Source: Verrucomicrobiaceae bacterium (GTDB lineage: Bacteria > Verrucomicrobiota > Verrucomicrobiia > Verrucomicrobiales > Verrucomicrobiaceae). From it: DNA of 64,000 nucleotides. The stretch lies in NCBI GenBank assembly GCA_016713245.1, contig JADJPM010000004.1:310001-374000 (forward strand), given 5' to 3'. Made by a program: the position numbers and the translations under genes. The notes beneath the pieces are model-generated. The model was given only the letters and a program-made list of their open reading frames with translations, did no database searches and had not been told where the DNA came from. Positions 8,551 to 16,961 of the stretch are shown piece after piece. How positions within the stretch are numbered: the first letter of the stretch is position 1; every line of letters starts with the position of its first letter.

Positions 8551-9927
8551 ATGGCTAAACTAGTAATCATAGACGACGAAGCCGCGATCCTGGAACTGAT
8601 GACCAAGCTCTGCAAAGCGGCTGGTCACCAAGTCTTCGGCTGCACCACTGGCATCGACGGCATCGCCGCCATCCGAGCCAACCAACCCGAACTCGTCATC
8701 GTGGACCTCCGCATCGGCGATGTGAATGGCCTCGACCTCGTCAGCATGTGCCGGGACCAGTATCCGAATACCGCCGTCATCATGGTCACCGGCCACGGCA
8801 GCGTCGAAACGGCTGTCGAAGCCATGCGCCTCGGTGCCTTCGACTACCTCACCAAGCCCTTCGACCTCGGCGACCTCATCAAGACGGTCAACCAAGCCCT
8901 CCAACGCAATGGCCAACCCGCAGGAGCCGCCGCGCCTTCGCTCCCCTCCGCATCCTCCCCGAGCCTGCTGCGCCACGTTTCCAGCTCCTCAAAACTAATC
9001 GGCCACAGCGAGGCCATCCAGCGCATTTTCGACATCGTGCGTCGCGTCGCCAACAACGACAGCCCCGTTTTGCTCGAAGGCGAGTTCGGTACCGGCAAGC
9101 ACATGGTCGCCCGCGCCCTCCACGAGGCCAGCCGCCGCAGTAAATCCCACTTCAAGGAGCTGCAATGCGCCGCCATGCCCGAGGACGCCCTCGAAACCGA
9201 GCTTTTCGGCCCCAATTCCATCTTCCAACGTGTCGCCGGCGGCACCGTCCACCTCGCTGAGGTGAACCAGCTTCCCGCCCGCATTCAGGCCCAGCTCAAT
9301 AGCTTCATCGACGACTCCCAGTCCCGCAAAGGCTGGTCCGGCAGCAGCGCCTCCGCTGTCGATTTCCGCCTCGTCGTCTCCTCCACTGCCTCCCTCGACG
9401 ACTCCGTCAAATCCGGCAAATTCCGCGAGGACCTCTATTATAAGCTCTCCGTCGTCCCGCTGAAGATCCCGCCTCTCCGCGACCGCCGTGAGGACATCAA
9501 GCCCCTCGTCGAGCACATCCTCAAAGACCTCGCCGAGCGCACCGAGACCCGTCCCAAGACCATCGATCAAAACGCCATCGACTTCCTCGAGAAGTACAAC
9601 TGGCCCGGCAACGTCTCCGAACTCCGCAACGCCATCGAGCGTGCCTGCGCCTTCTCTGAGGGCGACCGCGTCCGCCCCGCCGATCTCCCCGCCAAAGTCA
9701 CCCAGCAGATCGAGGTCCCCACGCCCTCCGCCAGCGAAGGCATGACCAAGCTGCCCATCGGCACCAAGCTCGACGACTTCATCAAGGCGCAGGAACGCGT
9801 CTTCATCCAGGAGACCCTCAAGTACAACAACGGCTCCCGCGAAAAGACCGCCAGCATGCTCGGCGTCTCCATCGCCACCCTCTATCGCAAAATGGGCCTC
9901 AACGTCGAGCGCAAGACCACGATGTGA
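8551..9927 (+). CDS. NtrC-family response regulator lacking the GAFTGA loop
   Basis: 458 residues from MAKLVIIDDE. The receiver domain (1-118) has the acidic pocket DDE at 8-10, phospho-acceptor D52 (VIVDLR) and K102 (LTKPF). The AAA+ domain follows from about 165, with Walker A GEFGTGKH. In the usual order ELFGHEKGAFTGA...GGTLFLDEI, this protein reads ELFGPNSIFQRVAGGTVHLAEV: the GAFTGA sigma-54 contact loop is deleted and the Walker B aspartate is alanine. The REDLYYKLSVVPLKIPPLRDR segment is normal. A Fis-type helix-turn-helix ends the protein (REKTASMLGVSIATLYRKM). No histidine kinase is adjacent. It therefore probably binds DNA but does not activate sigma-54 polymerase in the usual way. 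Confidence 0.88.
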   Translation: MAKLVIIDDEAAILELMTKLCKAAGHQVFGCTTGIDGIAAIRANQPELVIVDLRIGDVNGLDLVSMCRDQYPNTAVIMVTGHGSVETAVEAMRLGAFDYLTKPFDLGDLIKTVNQALQRNGQPAGAAAPSLPSASSPSLLRHVSSSSKLIGHSEAIQRIFDIVRRVANNDSPVLLEGEFGTGKHMVARALHEASRRSKSHFKELQCAAMPEDALETELFGPNSIFQRVAGGTVHLAEVNQLPARIQAQLNSFIDDSQSRKGWSGSSASAVDFRLVVSSTASLDDSVKSGKFREDLYYKLSVVPLKIPPLRDRREDIKPLVEHILKDLAERTETRPKTIDQNAIDFLEKYNWPGNVSELRNAIERACAFSEGDRVRPADLPAKVTQQIEVPTPSASEGMTKLPIGTKLDDFIKAQERVFIQETLKYNNGSREKTASMLGVSIATLYRKMGLNVERKTTM

Positions 9928-10056
9928 GCCCGCACGGCGGGTCCCTCATTCGAGCTTGAACTTCGACATCAGGCAGGAAATGCATGCGGAGCGCTGCGGA
10001 TGCCGCTTGGGCCTTGCCCGGGAGCCATCAGGCAGTGTTTCCCGCCCATTCTTATC

Positions 10057-10842
10057 ATGCCCTTTTCTCCATCCGCCCGTCTTGCTCGTGGTCTTAGTTT
10101 GCTTGTTGGCATCCTTTCCGGTCCGAGCCTCCTCGCTGCCACGATTGCTCACTATCGCTTTGAAACCGGCCCGAACAATGCCGCCGTCTCAAGCATCGTG
10201 GACAGCGGGCCAAACGGACTGCATGGCACCGTCGCAGGCTCGCTCACCTATGGCTCGTCCGCCGGGGGGGGCACCGGTCTTTACTCGCTGAATGCCGTGG
10301 GGGATTCGAACTTCGGTCGCGTGGCGAACAGCACCCTGCTCAATCCCACCGGTGATTTCACCGTGGAGGCCTTTTTCAAAGGGGACCTGCCCTACAATGG
10401 CTTTGGAACCGAAAACGGCCATGCGATGATCGCGGTGAAGCGCTGGACCAGCACGCCGATGGGTTACATGAGCACCTGGGAACTGGCTGTAAACCTCTCC
10501 ACCGGGCGTCCCGTCGCGGGCATCAGCTTCGGCGGCGGCACCGGCCAGACTCTCAGCGGCCTCGCCAGCGTCCTCGACGGGGCCTGGCATCATATCGCGC
10601 TCGTTTACGATAAAGACACCTCCGGCAATATCGACGCGATGAGCCTCTACCTCGATGGGGTCCTGCAAGCCCAGTCCAGCTACGCCATGCCCACGCTCGC
10701 CACGGGCAATCAGAACCTCTACATCGGCGCCGGGAACTTTTTTGGTGAATCGCCCGGCAGCAGCTTCCGCTCGAATTTTGACGGTTGGATCGACGAATTG
10801 CGCATCAGTGACGCGGCACTTAGCGCCGCCCAGTTCCTTTAG
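10057..10842 (+). CDS. Secreted LamG/concanavalin-like protein ending before a PEP-CTERM signal
   Basis: 261 residues as read. A signal peptide (ARLARGLSLLVGILSGPSLLAA) is followed by a LamG-type jelly roll (TIAHYRFETG, GDFTVEAFFKGD, DGAWHHIALVYDKD, LYLDGVLQAQ, NFDGWIDELRISDAALSAAQF). The reading frame stops at TAG 10840-10842. In the same frame, bases 10843-10923 would encode IPEPTHTSLWMLGLIAIF followed by HSRRRWFAA: a PEP motif, a hydrophobic helix and an Arg-rich end, i.e. a PEP-CTERM sorting signal. The protein was probably anchored through the PEP-CTERM/exosortase route, and the stop uncouples the anchor. Confidence 0.8.
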   Translation: MPFSPSARLARGLSLLVGILSGPSLLAATIAHYRFETGPNNAAVSSIVDSGPNGLHGTVAGSLTYGSSAGGGTGLYSLNAVGDSNFGRVANSTLLNPTGDFTVEAFFKGDLPYNGFGTENGHAMIAVKRWTSTPMGYMSTWELAVNLSTGRPVAGISFGGGTGQTLSGLASVLDGAWHHIALVYDKDTSGNIDAMSLYLDGVLQAQSSYAMPTLATGNQNLYIGAGNFFGESPGSSFRSNFDGWIDELRISDAALSAAQFL

Positions 10843-10926
10843 ATCCCGGAGCCCACGCACACCAGCCTGTGGATGCTCGGGCTCATCGCCATTTTCCACT
10901 CGCGTCGCCGCTGGTTCGCCGCGTAG
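10843..10926 (+). pseudogene. Orphaned PEP-CTERM sorting signal of the preceding gene
   Basis: In frame with the LamG protein directly after its TAG stop; begins IPEPTHTSLWML, continues with a hydrophobic stretch and the basic end HSRRRW, and stops at TAG 10924-10926. This is the normal three-part PEP-CTERM layout. It is expressed only if the TAG is read through or is a sequencing error. Confidence 0.7.
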
Positions 10927-11011
10927 CTGCTCCACCTCGGCAAGACTTGAAACTTGCATCTTCCCCCGCCCGTTCCAACTCGTGACGCTGCCCCCAACCC
11001 CACGAACACGA

Positions 11012-11338
11012 GTGCCTGATACCCCCACGATTCTCTACTGCCGTTGTGCCTATGCCCAGGTCGTGCCCGCGGGCGTGAAAAACGAAGTCCTCGGCAAGCT
11101 CTGCGAATCGGCTGCCAGCTTCGAGACCGTCTCCGATCTCTGCGAAATGGCCGCCCATCGCGATCCACGCCTCCAGGCCATCGCAAGCTGCTCCCATCTC
11201 CGCATCGCCGCCTGCTATCCCCGCGCCGTCCACGGCCTCTTCCAGCAAGCCGGCTCGCCTTTGCCCGAAAACGCCGAGATCCTCAACATGCGCACCCAGA
11301 CCGCCGCCGAGATCACCGACGCCTTGCTGAAATCATAA
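11012..11338 (+). CDS. Small cysteine-rich protein resembling the N-terminal domain of HdrA
   Basis: 108 residues from a GTG start. Six cysteines lie in the order YCRCAY, GKLCES, DLCEMA, SCSHLRIAACYPR. The last segment, AACYPRAVHGLFQQAG, resembles the AACSPRTHEPLF segment of heterodisulfide reductase subunit A, where it helps hold an iron-sulfur site. The rest of HdrA (FAD domain, ferredoxins) is absent. It lies 21 bp before a ferredoxin gene, so a role in electron transfer together with that protein is inferred. The start is uncertain, since no ATG is available in a sensible place. Confidence 0.6.
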   Translation: MPDTPTILYCRCAYAQVVPAGVKNEVLGKLCESAASFETVSDLCEMAAHRDPRLQAIASCSHLRIAACYPRAVHGLFQQAGSPLPENAEILNMRTQTAAEITDALLKS

Positions 11339-11359
11339 ATCAAAAATCGTAAATCATAC

Positions 11360-12205
11360 ATGATCACGCACACCCACCGCCCGCTTCGCGTCATCCTTTA
11401 CGAAGGCACCGGCAGCATCGCTCTCCCGGCTGAATCTCGCGCCAAGGTCATGATGGCGCTGCTCGACAAAGGCTACGCTGTCACCCGCAGCGGCCAGGGA
11501 GCCAGCGCCGTGCCGCACGATGATCGCAGCCTGCTGGTTCTCGGTGCTTTTGAAGGCAAAGCCCCCACCCTTGAGGACGCCACCGGCCAGATCACCATCG
11601 ACACGCGTGACATCACCGGCCTCGCCCCAGACGCCATCGTCTCGCTCGTCGAAAAGACCCGAGGCGACAAACCGATGAACGAACCCGGCAAATGGAAGCC
11701 ATGGTTCCCCGTCATCGACTACACGCGCTGCACGAACTGCATGCAGTGCCTCAGCTTCTGCCTCTTCGATGTCTATGGCGTCAGCGAGGACAACAAAATC
11801 CAGGTCCAGAACAACGACAACTGCAAGACCAACTGCCCCGCCTGCTCCCGGGTCTGCCCGGAGGTCGCCATCATGTTCCCCAAGTATCAGGGCAGCCCCA
11901 TCAACGGCGATGAAGTGAACGAAAACGAAGCCAAGCGCGAAAAAATCAAAGTGGACATCTCCTCGCTGCTCGGTGGCGATATCTACTCCACGCTCAAAGA
12001 CCGCAGCAGCGCCTTCAAATCCCGCTTCAGCAAAGAACGCAGCTCCGACAAAGCCCTCGACGAGCGCAAAAAGTGCCTCACCAAGCTCGTCGGCGATGGC
12101 TTCATCCCCGCCGACGTCCTCGCCAGCCTTCCCAGCACCGAAGAGATCCTCAAAAAAGCCGAAGTCGCCAAAGCGAAGGCTGCCGCGGCACTCGCTGCCC
12201 AGTAA
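11360..12205 (+). CDS. Two-cluster 4Fe-4S ferredoxin-like protein with N-terminal extension
   Basis: 281 residues. The first 115 contain no known motif that I can name (LRVILYEGTGSIALPAESR onward). Two cysteine clusters follow: CTNCMQCLSFC and CKTNCPACSRVCPE, enough for two 4Fe-4S centres. The first cluster is longer than the standard CxxCxxCxxxCP and lacks the closing proline. The last 100 residues are charged and helical and end in an Ala/Lys-rich tail. The protein appears cytoplasmic. It sits between the HdrA-like Cys protein and the ModB-like permease, suggesting a redox step linked to uptake or use of an oxyanion. Confidence 0.75.
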   Translation: MITHTHRPLRVILYEGTGSIALPAESRAKVMMALLDKGYAVTRSGQGASAVPHDDRSLLVLGAFEGKAPTLEDATGQITIDTRDITGLAPDAIVSLVEKTRGDKPMNEPGKWKPWFPVIDYTRCTNCMQCLSFCLFDVYGVSEDNKIQVQNNDNCKTNCPACSRVCPEVAIMFPKYQGSPINGDEVNENEAKREKIKVDISSLLGGDIYSTLKDRSSAFKSRFSKERSSDKALDERKKCLTKLVGDGFIPADVLASLPSTEEILKKAEVAKAKAAAALAAQ

Positions 12206-12214
12206 GTACCTTCG

Positions 12215-12294
12215 GTGTTTCAAGTTCCAGGTTTCAAGTTTCAAGACACCTGGCTCGCGGAACTTGGAACATGAAACTTGAAACCTGAAACCCC
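12215..12294. repeat. Dispersed TTTCAAGTTT-type inverted repeat
   Basis: Two arms in opposite orientation built from GTTTCAAGTT and GTTCCA words. The right arm (12261-12291) is identical over 31 bp, in reverse complement, to 16962-16992. Related copies lie at 17051-17079 and 63234-63264. It fills most of the gap between the ferredoxin gene and the permease gene. Confidence 0.7.
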
Positions 12295-12299
12295 GCTCC

Positions 12300-13076
12300 T
12301 TGAACCGCTCCCAACAATGCTGGCTGGCGCTCGCGGTCATCACCGCGTCCTACGTCATCTTCTGGCTGCTGCTGTTGGGAGCCACCGCCGCCTACGCCAC
12401 GCCCGATTCATGGCTCCGCGTGCTCTCCTCGCCGGAAATCCGGCACGCCACCTGGCTCAGCCTGATCTCCTGCACCGCCGCCGCAGGCTTTGCGCTGCTC
12501 CTCGCCGTGCCCGTGGGCTACTTCATGTCTCGCAAGAGCTTCCCCGGCAAAGCCTGGCTCGATGCCGCGCTCGATATCCCGATCATCCTCCCGCCGCTCG
12601 TCGTTGGCCTTTGCCTGCTCATCTTTTTCCAAACCTTCGCGGGCAAGCTCATCGAAAAAGCCATCCCCTTCACCTACACCGTCGCTGGCGTCGTGCTGGC
12701 CCAGTTCGTCGTCGCCGCCTCCTTCGCCATTCGCACCATGCGTGGCACCTTTGACCACCTTTCAGCCCGACCCGAGGAAGTCGCGCTCACCCTTGGCTGC
12801 ACGCGATTTCAGGCCCTGTGGCATGTCGCCCTGCCTGCGGCACGTCGCGGCATGGTCGCCGCGTTTTGCATCGCCTGGGCACGCAGTTTGGGCGAGTTCG
12901 GCCCGATTCTTGTTTTTGCCGGCGCCACGCGAATGAAGACCGAAGTCCTCCCGACCACTGTCTGGCTCGAATTGAGCGTCGGTAATCTCGAAGCCGCTGT
13001 GTCCGTGAGCCTGCTCATGGTCCTCATGGCCATCCTCGTCCTCGTCATCGTCCGCCGCACCGGGGAAAAAGTATGA
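12300..13076 (+). CDS. ABC transporter permease, ModB/CysT type
   Basis: 258 residues from a TTG start; an in-frame TGA at 12279-12281 and the lack of ATG leave little alternative. Six or so membrane helices are visible. The EAA loop typical of binding-protein-dependent permeases is present (EVALTLGCTRFQALWHVALPAARRGMVAAFCIAWARSLGEFGPI, described here by its start EVALTLGCTRF and end SLGEFGPI). The GEFG ending of the loop is characteristic of molybdate, tungstate and sulfate permeases. It overlaps the ATPase gene by 4 bp (ATGA). No periplasmic binding protein is present in the cluster. Confidence 0.82.
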   Translation: MNRSQQCWLALAVITASYVIFWLLLLGATAAYATPDSWLRVLSSPEIRHATWLSLISCTAAAGFALLLAVPVGYFMSRKSFPGKAWLDAALDIPIILPPLVVGLCLLIFFQTFAGKLIEKAIPFTYTVAGVVLAQFVVAASFAIRTMRGTFDHLSARPEEVALTLGCTRFQALWHVALPAARRGMVAAFCIAWARSLGEFGPILVFAGATRMKTEVLPTTVWLELSVGNLEAAVSVSLLMVLMAILVLVIVRRTGEKV

Positions 13077-13705
13077 TCCAGCTCGAAAACATCACCTGGA
13101 GCACCGGCCCACGCGTCATCCTCGACGACGTGACGCTCACCATCCCTTCGGACACCTACGCCGTGCTCATGGGCAGCACCGGCTGCGGCAAAACCACCCT
13201 CCTCGAAGTCCTCTGTGGCCTCCGCCAGCCTCAACAAGGCCGCGTCCTCATCGACGGTCGCGATGTCACCTCCCTCGAACCTCGCGAACGCGGCATCGGC
13301 TACGTCCCGCAGGATCTCGCGCTCTTTCCCGCCTTGAAGGTCTTCGATCAAATTGCCTTCGCATTGAATCTTCGCAGCCTGCCCGCCGACGCCCGCGTCC
13401 GCGAACTCGCCGACGAACTCGCCATCTCCCATCTCCTCGACCGCCAGCCCGAGGCCCTCTCGGGCGGCGAAAAACAACGCGTCGCCATCGCCCGTGCCCT
13501 CGCCGCCAGTCCGCGACTCCTCCTGCTCGACGAGCCTCTCTCCGCCCTCGATGAAGCCATGCGCGGCGAAGCCGCCACCATGCTCAAACGCATCCAGCAG
13601 CAGCACCACCTCACCGTCCTGCACGTCACCCACTCTCAGGCCGAAGCCACCCAACTCGCCGATCTCCGCTTGAGCTTCGCAAATGGACGCGTCACACCGC
13701 TGTAG
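13073..13705 (+). CDS. ABC transporter ATP-binding protein, ModC/CysA type
   Basis: 210 residues. Walker A GSTGCGKTT near residue 35, Q-loop YVPQDLALFP, signature LSGGEKQRVAIARAL, Walker B LLLLDEPLSALD and H-loop VLHVTHSQ are all intact. It is short: the C-terminal MOP/TOBE oxyanion-sensing domain of full ModC is missing. Its start overlaps the permease stop, so the two are coupled. Its TAG stop codon is the last three bases of the GTAG head of a REP-like element. Confidence 0.87.
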   Translation: MIQLENITWSTGPRVILDDVTLTIPSDTYAVLMGSTGCGKTTLLEVLCGLRQPQQGRVLIDGRDVTSLEPRERGIGYVPQDLALFPALKVFDQIAFALNLRSLPADARVRELADELAISHLLDRQPEALSGGEKQRVAIARALAASPRLLLLDEPLSALDEAMRGEAATMLKRIQQQHHLTVLHVTHSQAEATQLADLRLSFANGRVTPL

Positions 13706-13757
13706 GCTCGTTTGCCAAAACGAGTTCAAAGCCCCGCATTCTGGCGAATGCGCCTAC
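13702..13757. repeat. Inverted pair of GTAG-headed REP-like hairpins
   Basis: Left element: GTAG at 13702-13705, stem CTCGTTT (13707-13713) with AAACGAG (13718-13724). Right element on the other strand: stem CGCATTC (13735-13741) with GAATGCG (13746-13752), then CTAC (13754-13757), i.e. GTAG on the minus strand. The two TAGs are the stop codons of modC-like (13703-13705) and of the minus-strand gene (13754-13756). Confidence 0.8.
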
Positions 13758-14779
13758 GACCTCCGCATCAACATCACCGCCACGAGTCCCAGCAAGCCCA
13801 CACCGCTCCACAGCATCCACGGCGTGCCTTGGATCCCCGAGGCGGCAGGCAAAGGTTCCGCCGTTAATTTCGCCGTTTCCGGCACCATTATCTCGTTCGA
13901 GCTCGCTACCGGAGAAACCGCTTCAGCAGCCTTGATGGGGTTCTTTCGGGCCTGCTGCGTCTCTTCGAGCCTTTTGGGCCAATCCACATTCATGAGCAGG
14001 TCCCAGCCTGGGTTTTCATTCTTTAAACGGCACGAGCAGCGTCCAATGAGAAACATGCAGGCATCCTCCAAGCCCGCGTCATCGAGTTCATCGAGTTGCC
14101 ACGCACCGAGTACCCGCCCACGGCCAAAAACGGCCGCTGCGAAGGGCCTTTTCGCATCCACTCGGCCCTTCGGTCCCGCCAGCATCGCAATGAGCGGCTT
14201 CTCCGCCGCCTCATCTTGCCGCAGGCGCAGTACTTGAAACTTCAGCCGCAGCTCCGGGCCAGGTCCCAGTTGGCTATCGGGATCATTCGGATCTTGAATC
14301 GGAAGCGCGGCGGCCTGCTCGAGAAAGGCCAGACGCTTCGAGATACGCTGTGCGGACTCCTCATCCGTCGGCGTGGCGCCATCGACGAGCACCCACGTCA
14401 CCGAATCGCCCTCCAAGATGTGCTTCAAAAGCTGCTTTCGTCCCGGCGAATCGAGCAACTCAGCGAGCGAAGCCGAACTCAGTTCGCCACTCCACGCGGC
14501 CTGAGCTTCATCTCGTGGAAAAAACAAAGTAGCCGCCTTCGTTTGGCCGCTGCGGTCCGTTACGATGTCGAGATTGGCCTTCCCTCCCGCCCGCAACGGC
14601 CGCATGAGGTCCACCATCTCCGGCTTGGCAGCCACCTCTGCTGGCAGCACCAGCTTAAAGCGATCCGCCTCCCAGCGATCCAGCGCATAACGAAACACCG
14701 GGATCGTGCAGCCTTCCACCACCTGGGTCAGGGCGATCCAAAACAAGCTCAAGGCAACAAAAAGGCGACGGTTCATCAT
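13754..14779 (-). CDS. Exported protein of unknown function with C-terminal membrane anchor
   Basis: 341 residues. A signal peptide (LFVALSLFWIALTQVVEGC) places the cysteine of GCTIPVFRYALDRWEAD at or near the mature N-terminus, so it may be a lipoprotein. The CxxPVFRYALxxW motif recurs at the start of secreted proteins in Planctomycetes and Verrucomicrobia as far as I recall; their function is unknown to me. A C-terminal hydrophobic helix (WMLWSGVGLLGLVAVMLM) followed by RRS would anchor it. No catalytic motif is recognised. It converges on the ModC-like gene and shares the REP pair at its stop. Confidence 0.7.
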   Translation of the reverse strand: MMNRRLFVALSLFWIALTQVVEGCTIPVFRYALDRWEADRFKLVLPAEVAAKPEMVDLMRPLRAGGKANLDIVTDRSGQTKAATLFFPRDEAQAAWSGELSSASLAELLDSPGRKQLLKHILEGDSVTWVLVDGATPTDEESAQRISKRLAFLEQAAALPIQDPNDPDSQLGPGPELRLKFQVLRLRQDEAAEKPLIAMLAGPKGRVDAKRPFAAAVFGRGRVLGAWQLDELDDAGLEDACMFLIGRCSCRLKNENPGWDLLMNVDWPKRLEETQQARKNPIKAAEAVSPVASSNEIMVPETAKLTAEPLPAASGIQGTPWMLWSGVGLLGLVAVMLMRRS

Positions 14780-14910
14780 TCGGCCGCTTCAACGCCTCCC
14801 CGACATCAGATCGCACATCGTTTTGTCCAAAACTTTCACGTTTGGCCACTTCAACTCGGCAGCTGACATTTGAAGTCCAAAAGACGCCATGACTGACCTA
14901 GGATGTAACC

Positions 14911-16950
14911 ATGACGCGACTTTCCATTCTCTTTCTTGCCCTCACACTGCACGCCCATGCCGCCACGCAGGCAGACGTGATCGTGTATGGAGCCACACCT
15001 GGTGGTTTTTGTGCCGCCATCGCAGCGGCTCGTGAAGGTGCCACCGTGCTGCTGCTGGAGCCGACGGGGCATGTCGGGGGCGTGAATACGGGCGGGTTGT
15101 GCTTCTCGGATTCAAACCAGACGGTGCGCAGCACGGTGATGGGGCTCTTTGATGAATGGCATGCGCGGGTGGAGAAGGACTACCAGCAGCGCGGTGTCGC
15201 TTTGCCTTATCAGGTGAGTGTGAAGGATCACACGCACTGGACCTATGAGCCGCATGTCGCGGCGAAAATCACGCGGGAGATGCTCGATGAGGCGAAGGTG
15301 AAGGTGCTGACGCGGCAGGTGCTGAAATCGGTGACGAAGGACGGCACGCGCATCGCGAAGCTCATCACCACGGATGGCGAGTTTGAGGCGAAGGTGTTCA
15401 TCGATGGCACTTACGAGGGCGATTTGATGGCGGCGGCGGGGGTGAGCTGGACGATTGGTCGCGAGGGGCGGAAGGAGTTCGGCGAGTCGCTGGCGGGGAA
15501 GCAGTATCCGAAGCCGAAGATGCGCATCTCGGGTCTCGGTGAAGATGGCAAGCCGTTGCCGCTTATCACGACGATGGATGCGGGTCCGGAGGACGCGGGA
15601 GACAAGAATGTGATGGTCTATAGCTTCCGCCTTTGCGTGACGAAGGACGCGGCGAATCGCGTGCCGTTTCCGAAGCCGGCGAAGTATGATCCGGCGCGTT
15701 TCGAGGTCGTGCGGCGCTATTTTGCGAAGGAGAAGCGGCCCATTCTGCCGTGGGATCTGTATCCGCTGCCGGGAAACAAGTTCGATGCGAACAACGGCAT
15801 CGGGAAGCAATTCTCAATGGGCCTCGTCGGTGCCTGCAATGGCTGGAGCGAGGCGGACGAGGCGGGCCGCGCGGTGATCTGGGACGCGCACAAGCAATAC
15901 ACGCTGGAGTTTTATCACTTCCTCACGACCGACCCTGCGGTGCCGGAGAAGATTCGGAAGGAGATGAGCGAGCTGGGGCTGTGTCGCGATGAGTTCGCGG
16001 AATATGCGCACTGGTCGCCGCAGCTTTATGTGCGCGAAGGCCGGCGCATGATCGGCGAATACATCGTGTCGCAGAACGACATCATGAAGGAGCCAAAGAA
16101 GGACGACGCGATCGTGGTGTCGTCGTTTCCCATCGACTCGCACGACTGCCAGCGCGTGGGCACGGGCGAGTTCGTCGTCGATGAGGGCACGATCATGCCG
16201 CAGCGCGTGCCGGGACGGAAGCACGGCTACGCGTATCACATCCCGTATCGCGCCATCACGCCGAAGGCGGCCGAGTGCGCGAACCTGCTCGTGCCGGTGG
16301 CACTCTCCTGCACGCACGTGGGCATGTCGTCGATCCGTGTGGAGCCGACGTGGATGATCCTCGGTCAAAGCGCGGGCATCGCGGCCGCATTGAGCGCGAA
16401 ACAGCATCTCGACGTGCAAAAGCTGCCGTATCCGGCGCTGCGTGAGCGCCTGCTGGCGCAGAAGCAGGTGCTCGACCTGCCCGTGCTCGCCGAATTGCCC
16501 CCCGAGCCCAAAGGCGCGATGAGCATCGATCCGAATTCTCTGCCCGGCATCGTGCTCGACGATGCGCAAGCGGAGCTGAAAGGCCCGTGGAGTCGCTCCG
16601 CGAACTTCAAGCCGCACCTCGGCACCGGCTACCTGCACGACGACAAACGCGGCGATGGCGAGTGCGTGGCCATTTTTCGCCTCCAAGTGCCGCAAACCGG
16701 CCGCTATGACCTGCGCATGGCCTATTCCGCGCATGAGACGCGAGCGACCAAAGTGCCTCTCACGATCCAAAACGGCGAAAAAGCCGTCGAACTGCTCGTG
16801 GACCAAACACAGCCACTTCCGGCCGGTGAAGCCTTCCGCAGCATCGGGAAGGTGGAGCTCCAAAAAGGCCGCGAAACGACGATCACGATCCGAAATGCCA
16901 ACACGGATGGTTTTGTGATTTTGGATGCGTTGCAGTTGGTCGCTGAGTAG
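14911..16950 (+). CDS. Secreted FAD-dependent oxidoreductase (PF12831) with golvesin-like C-terminal domain
   Basis: 679 residues. After a signal peptide ending HAHA, the FAD-binding Rossmann motif appears as VYGATPGGFCAAIAAAREG with the acidic residue in LLLEPTGHVGG. The family motif FIDGTYEGDLMAAAGV is at about residue 160, and a second FAD contact lies near QSAGIAAALS. Residues from about 540 form a beta-rich tail (GRYDLRMAYSAHETRATKVP, FVILDALQLV) like the golvesin/xanthan-lyase carbohydrate-binding domain. Such proteins are very common in glycan-degrading Verrucomicrobia and Planctomycetes; the substrate is unknown. A paralogue lies at 25373. Confidence 0.85.
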   Translation: MTRLSILFLALTLHAHAATQADVIVYGATPGGFCAAIAAAREGATVLLLEPTGHVGGVNTGGLCFSDSNQTVRSTVMGLFDEWHARVEKDYQQRGVALPYQVSVKDHTHWTYEPHVAAKITREMLDEAKVKVLTRQVLKSVTKDGTRIAKLITTDGEFEAKVFIDGTYEGDLMAAAGVSWTIGREGRKEFGESLAGKQYPKPKMRISGLGEDGKPLPLITTMDAGPEDAGDKNVMVYSFRLCVTKDAANRVPFPKPAKYDPARFEVVRRYFAKEKRPILPWDLYPLPGNKFDANNGIGKQFSMGLVGACNGWSEADEAGRAVIWDAHKQYTLEFYHFLTTDPAVPEKIRKEMSELGLCRDEFAEYAHWSPQLYVREGRRMIGEYIVSQNDIMKEPKKDDAIVVSSFPIDSHDCQRVGTGEFVVDEGTIMPQRVPGRKHGYAYHIPYRAITPKAAECANLLVPVALSCTHVGMSSIRVEPTWMILGQSAGIAAALSAKQHLDVQKLPYPALRERLLAQKQVLDLPVLAELPPEPKGAMSIDPNSLPGIVLDDAQAELKGPWSRSANFKPHLGTGYLHDDKRGDGECVAIFRLQVPQTGRYDLRMAYSAHETRATKVPLTIQNGEKAVELLVDQTQPLPAGEAFRSIGKVELQKGRETTITIRNANTDGFVILDALQLVAE

Positions 16951-16961
16951 CGCGGGAGTGC

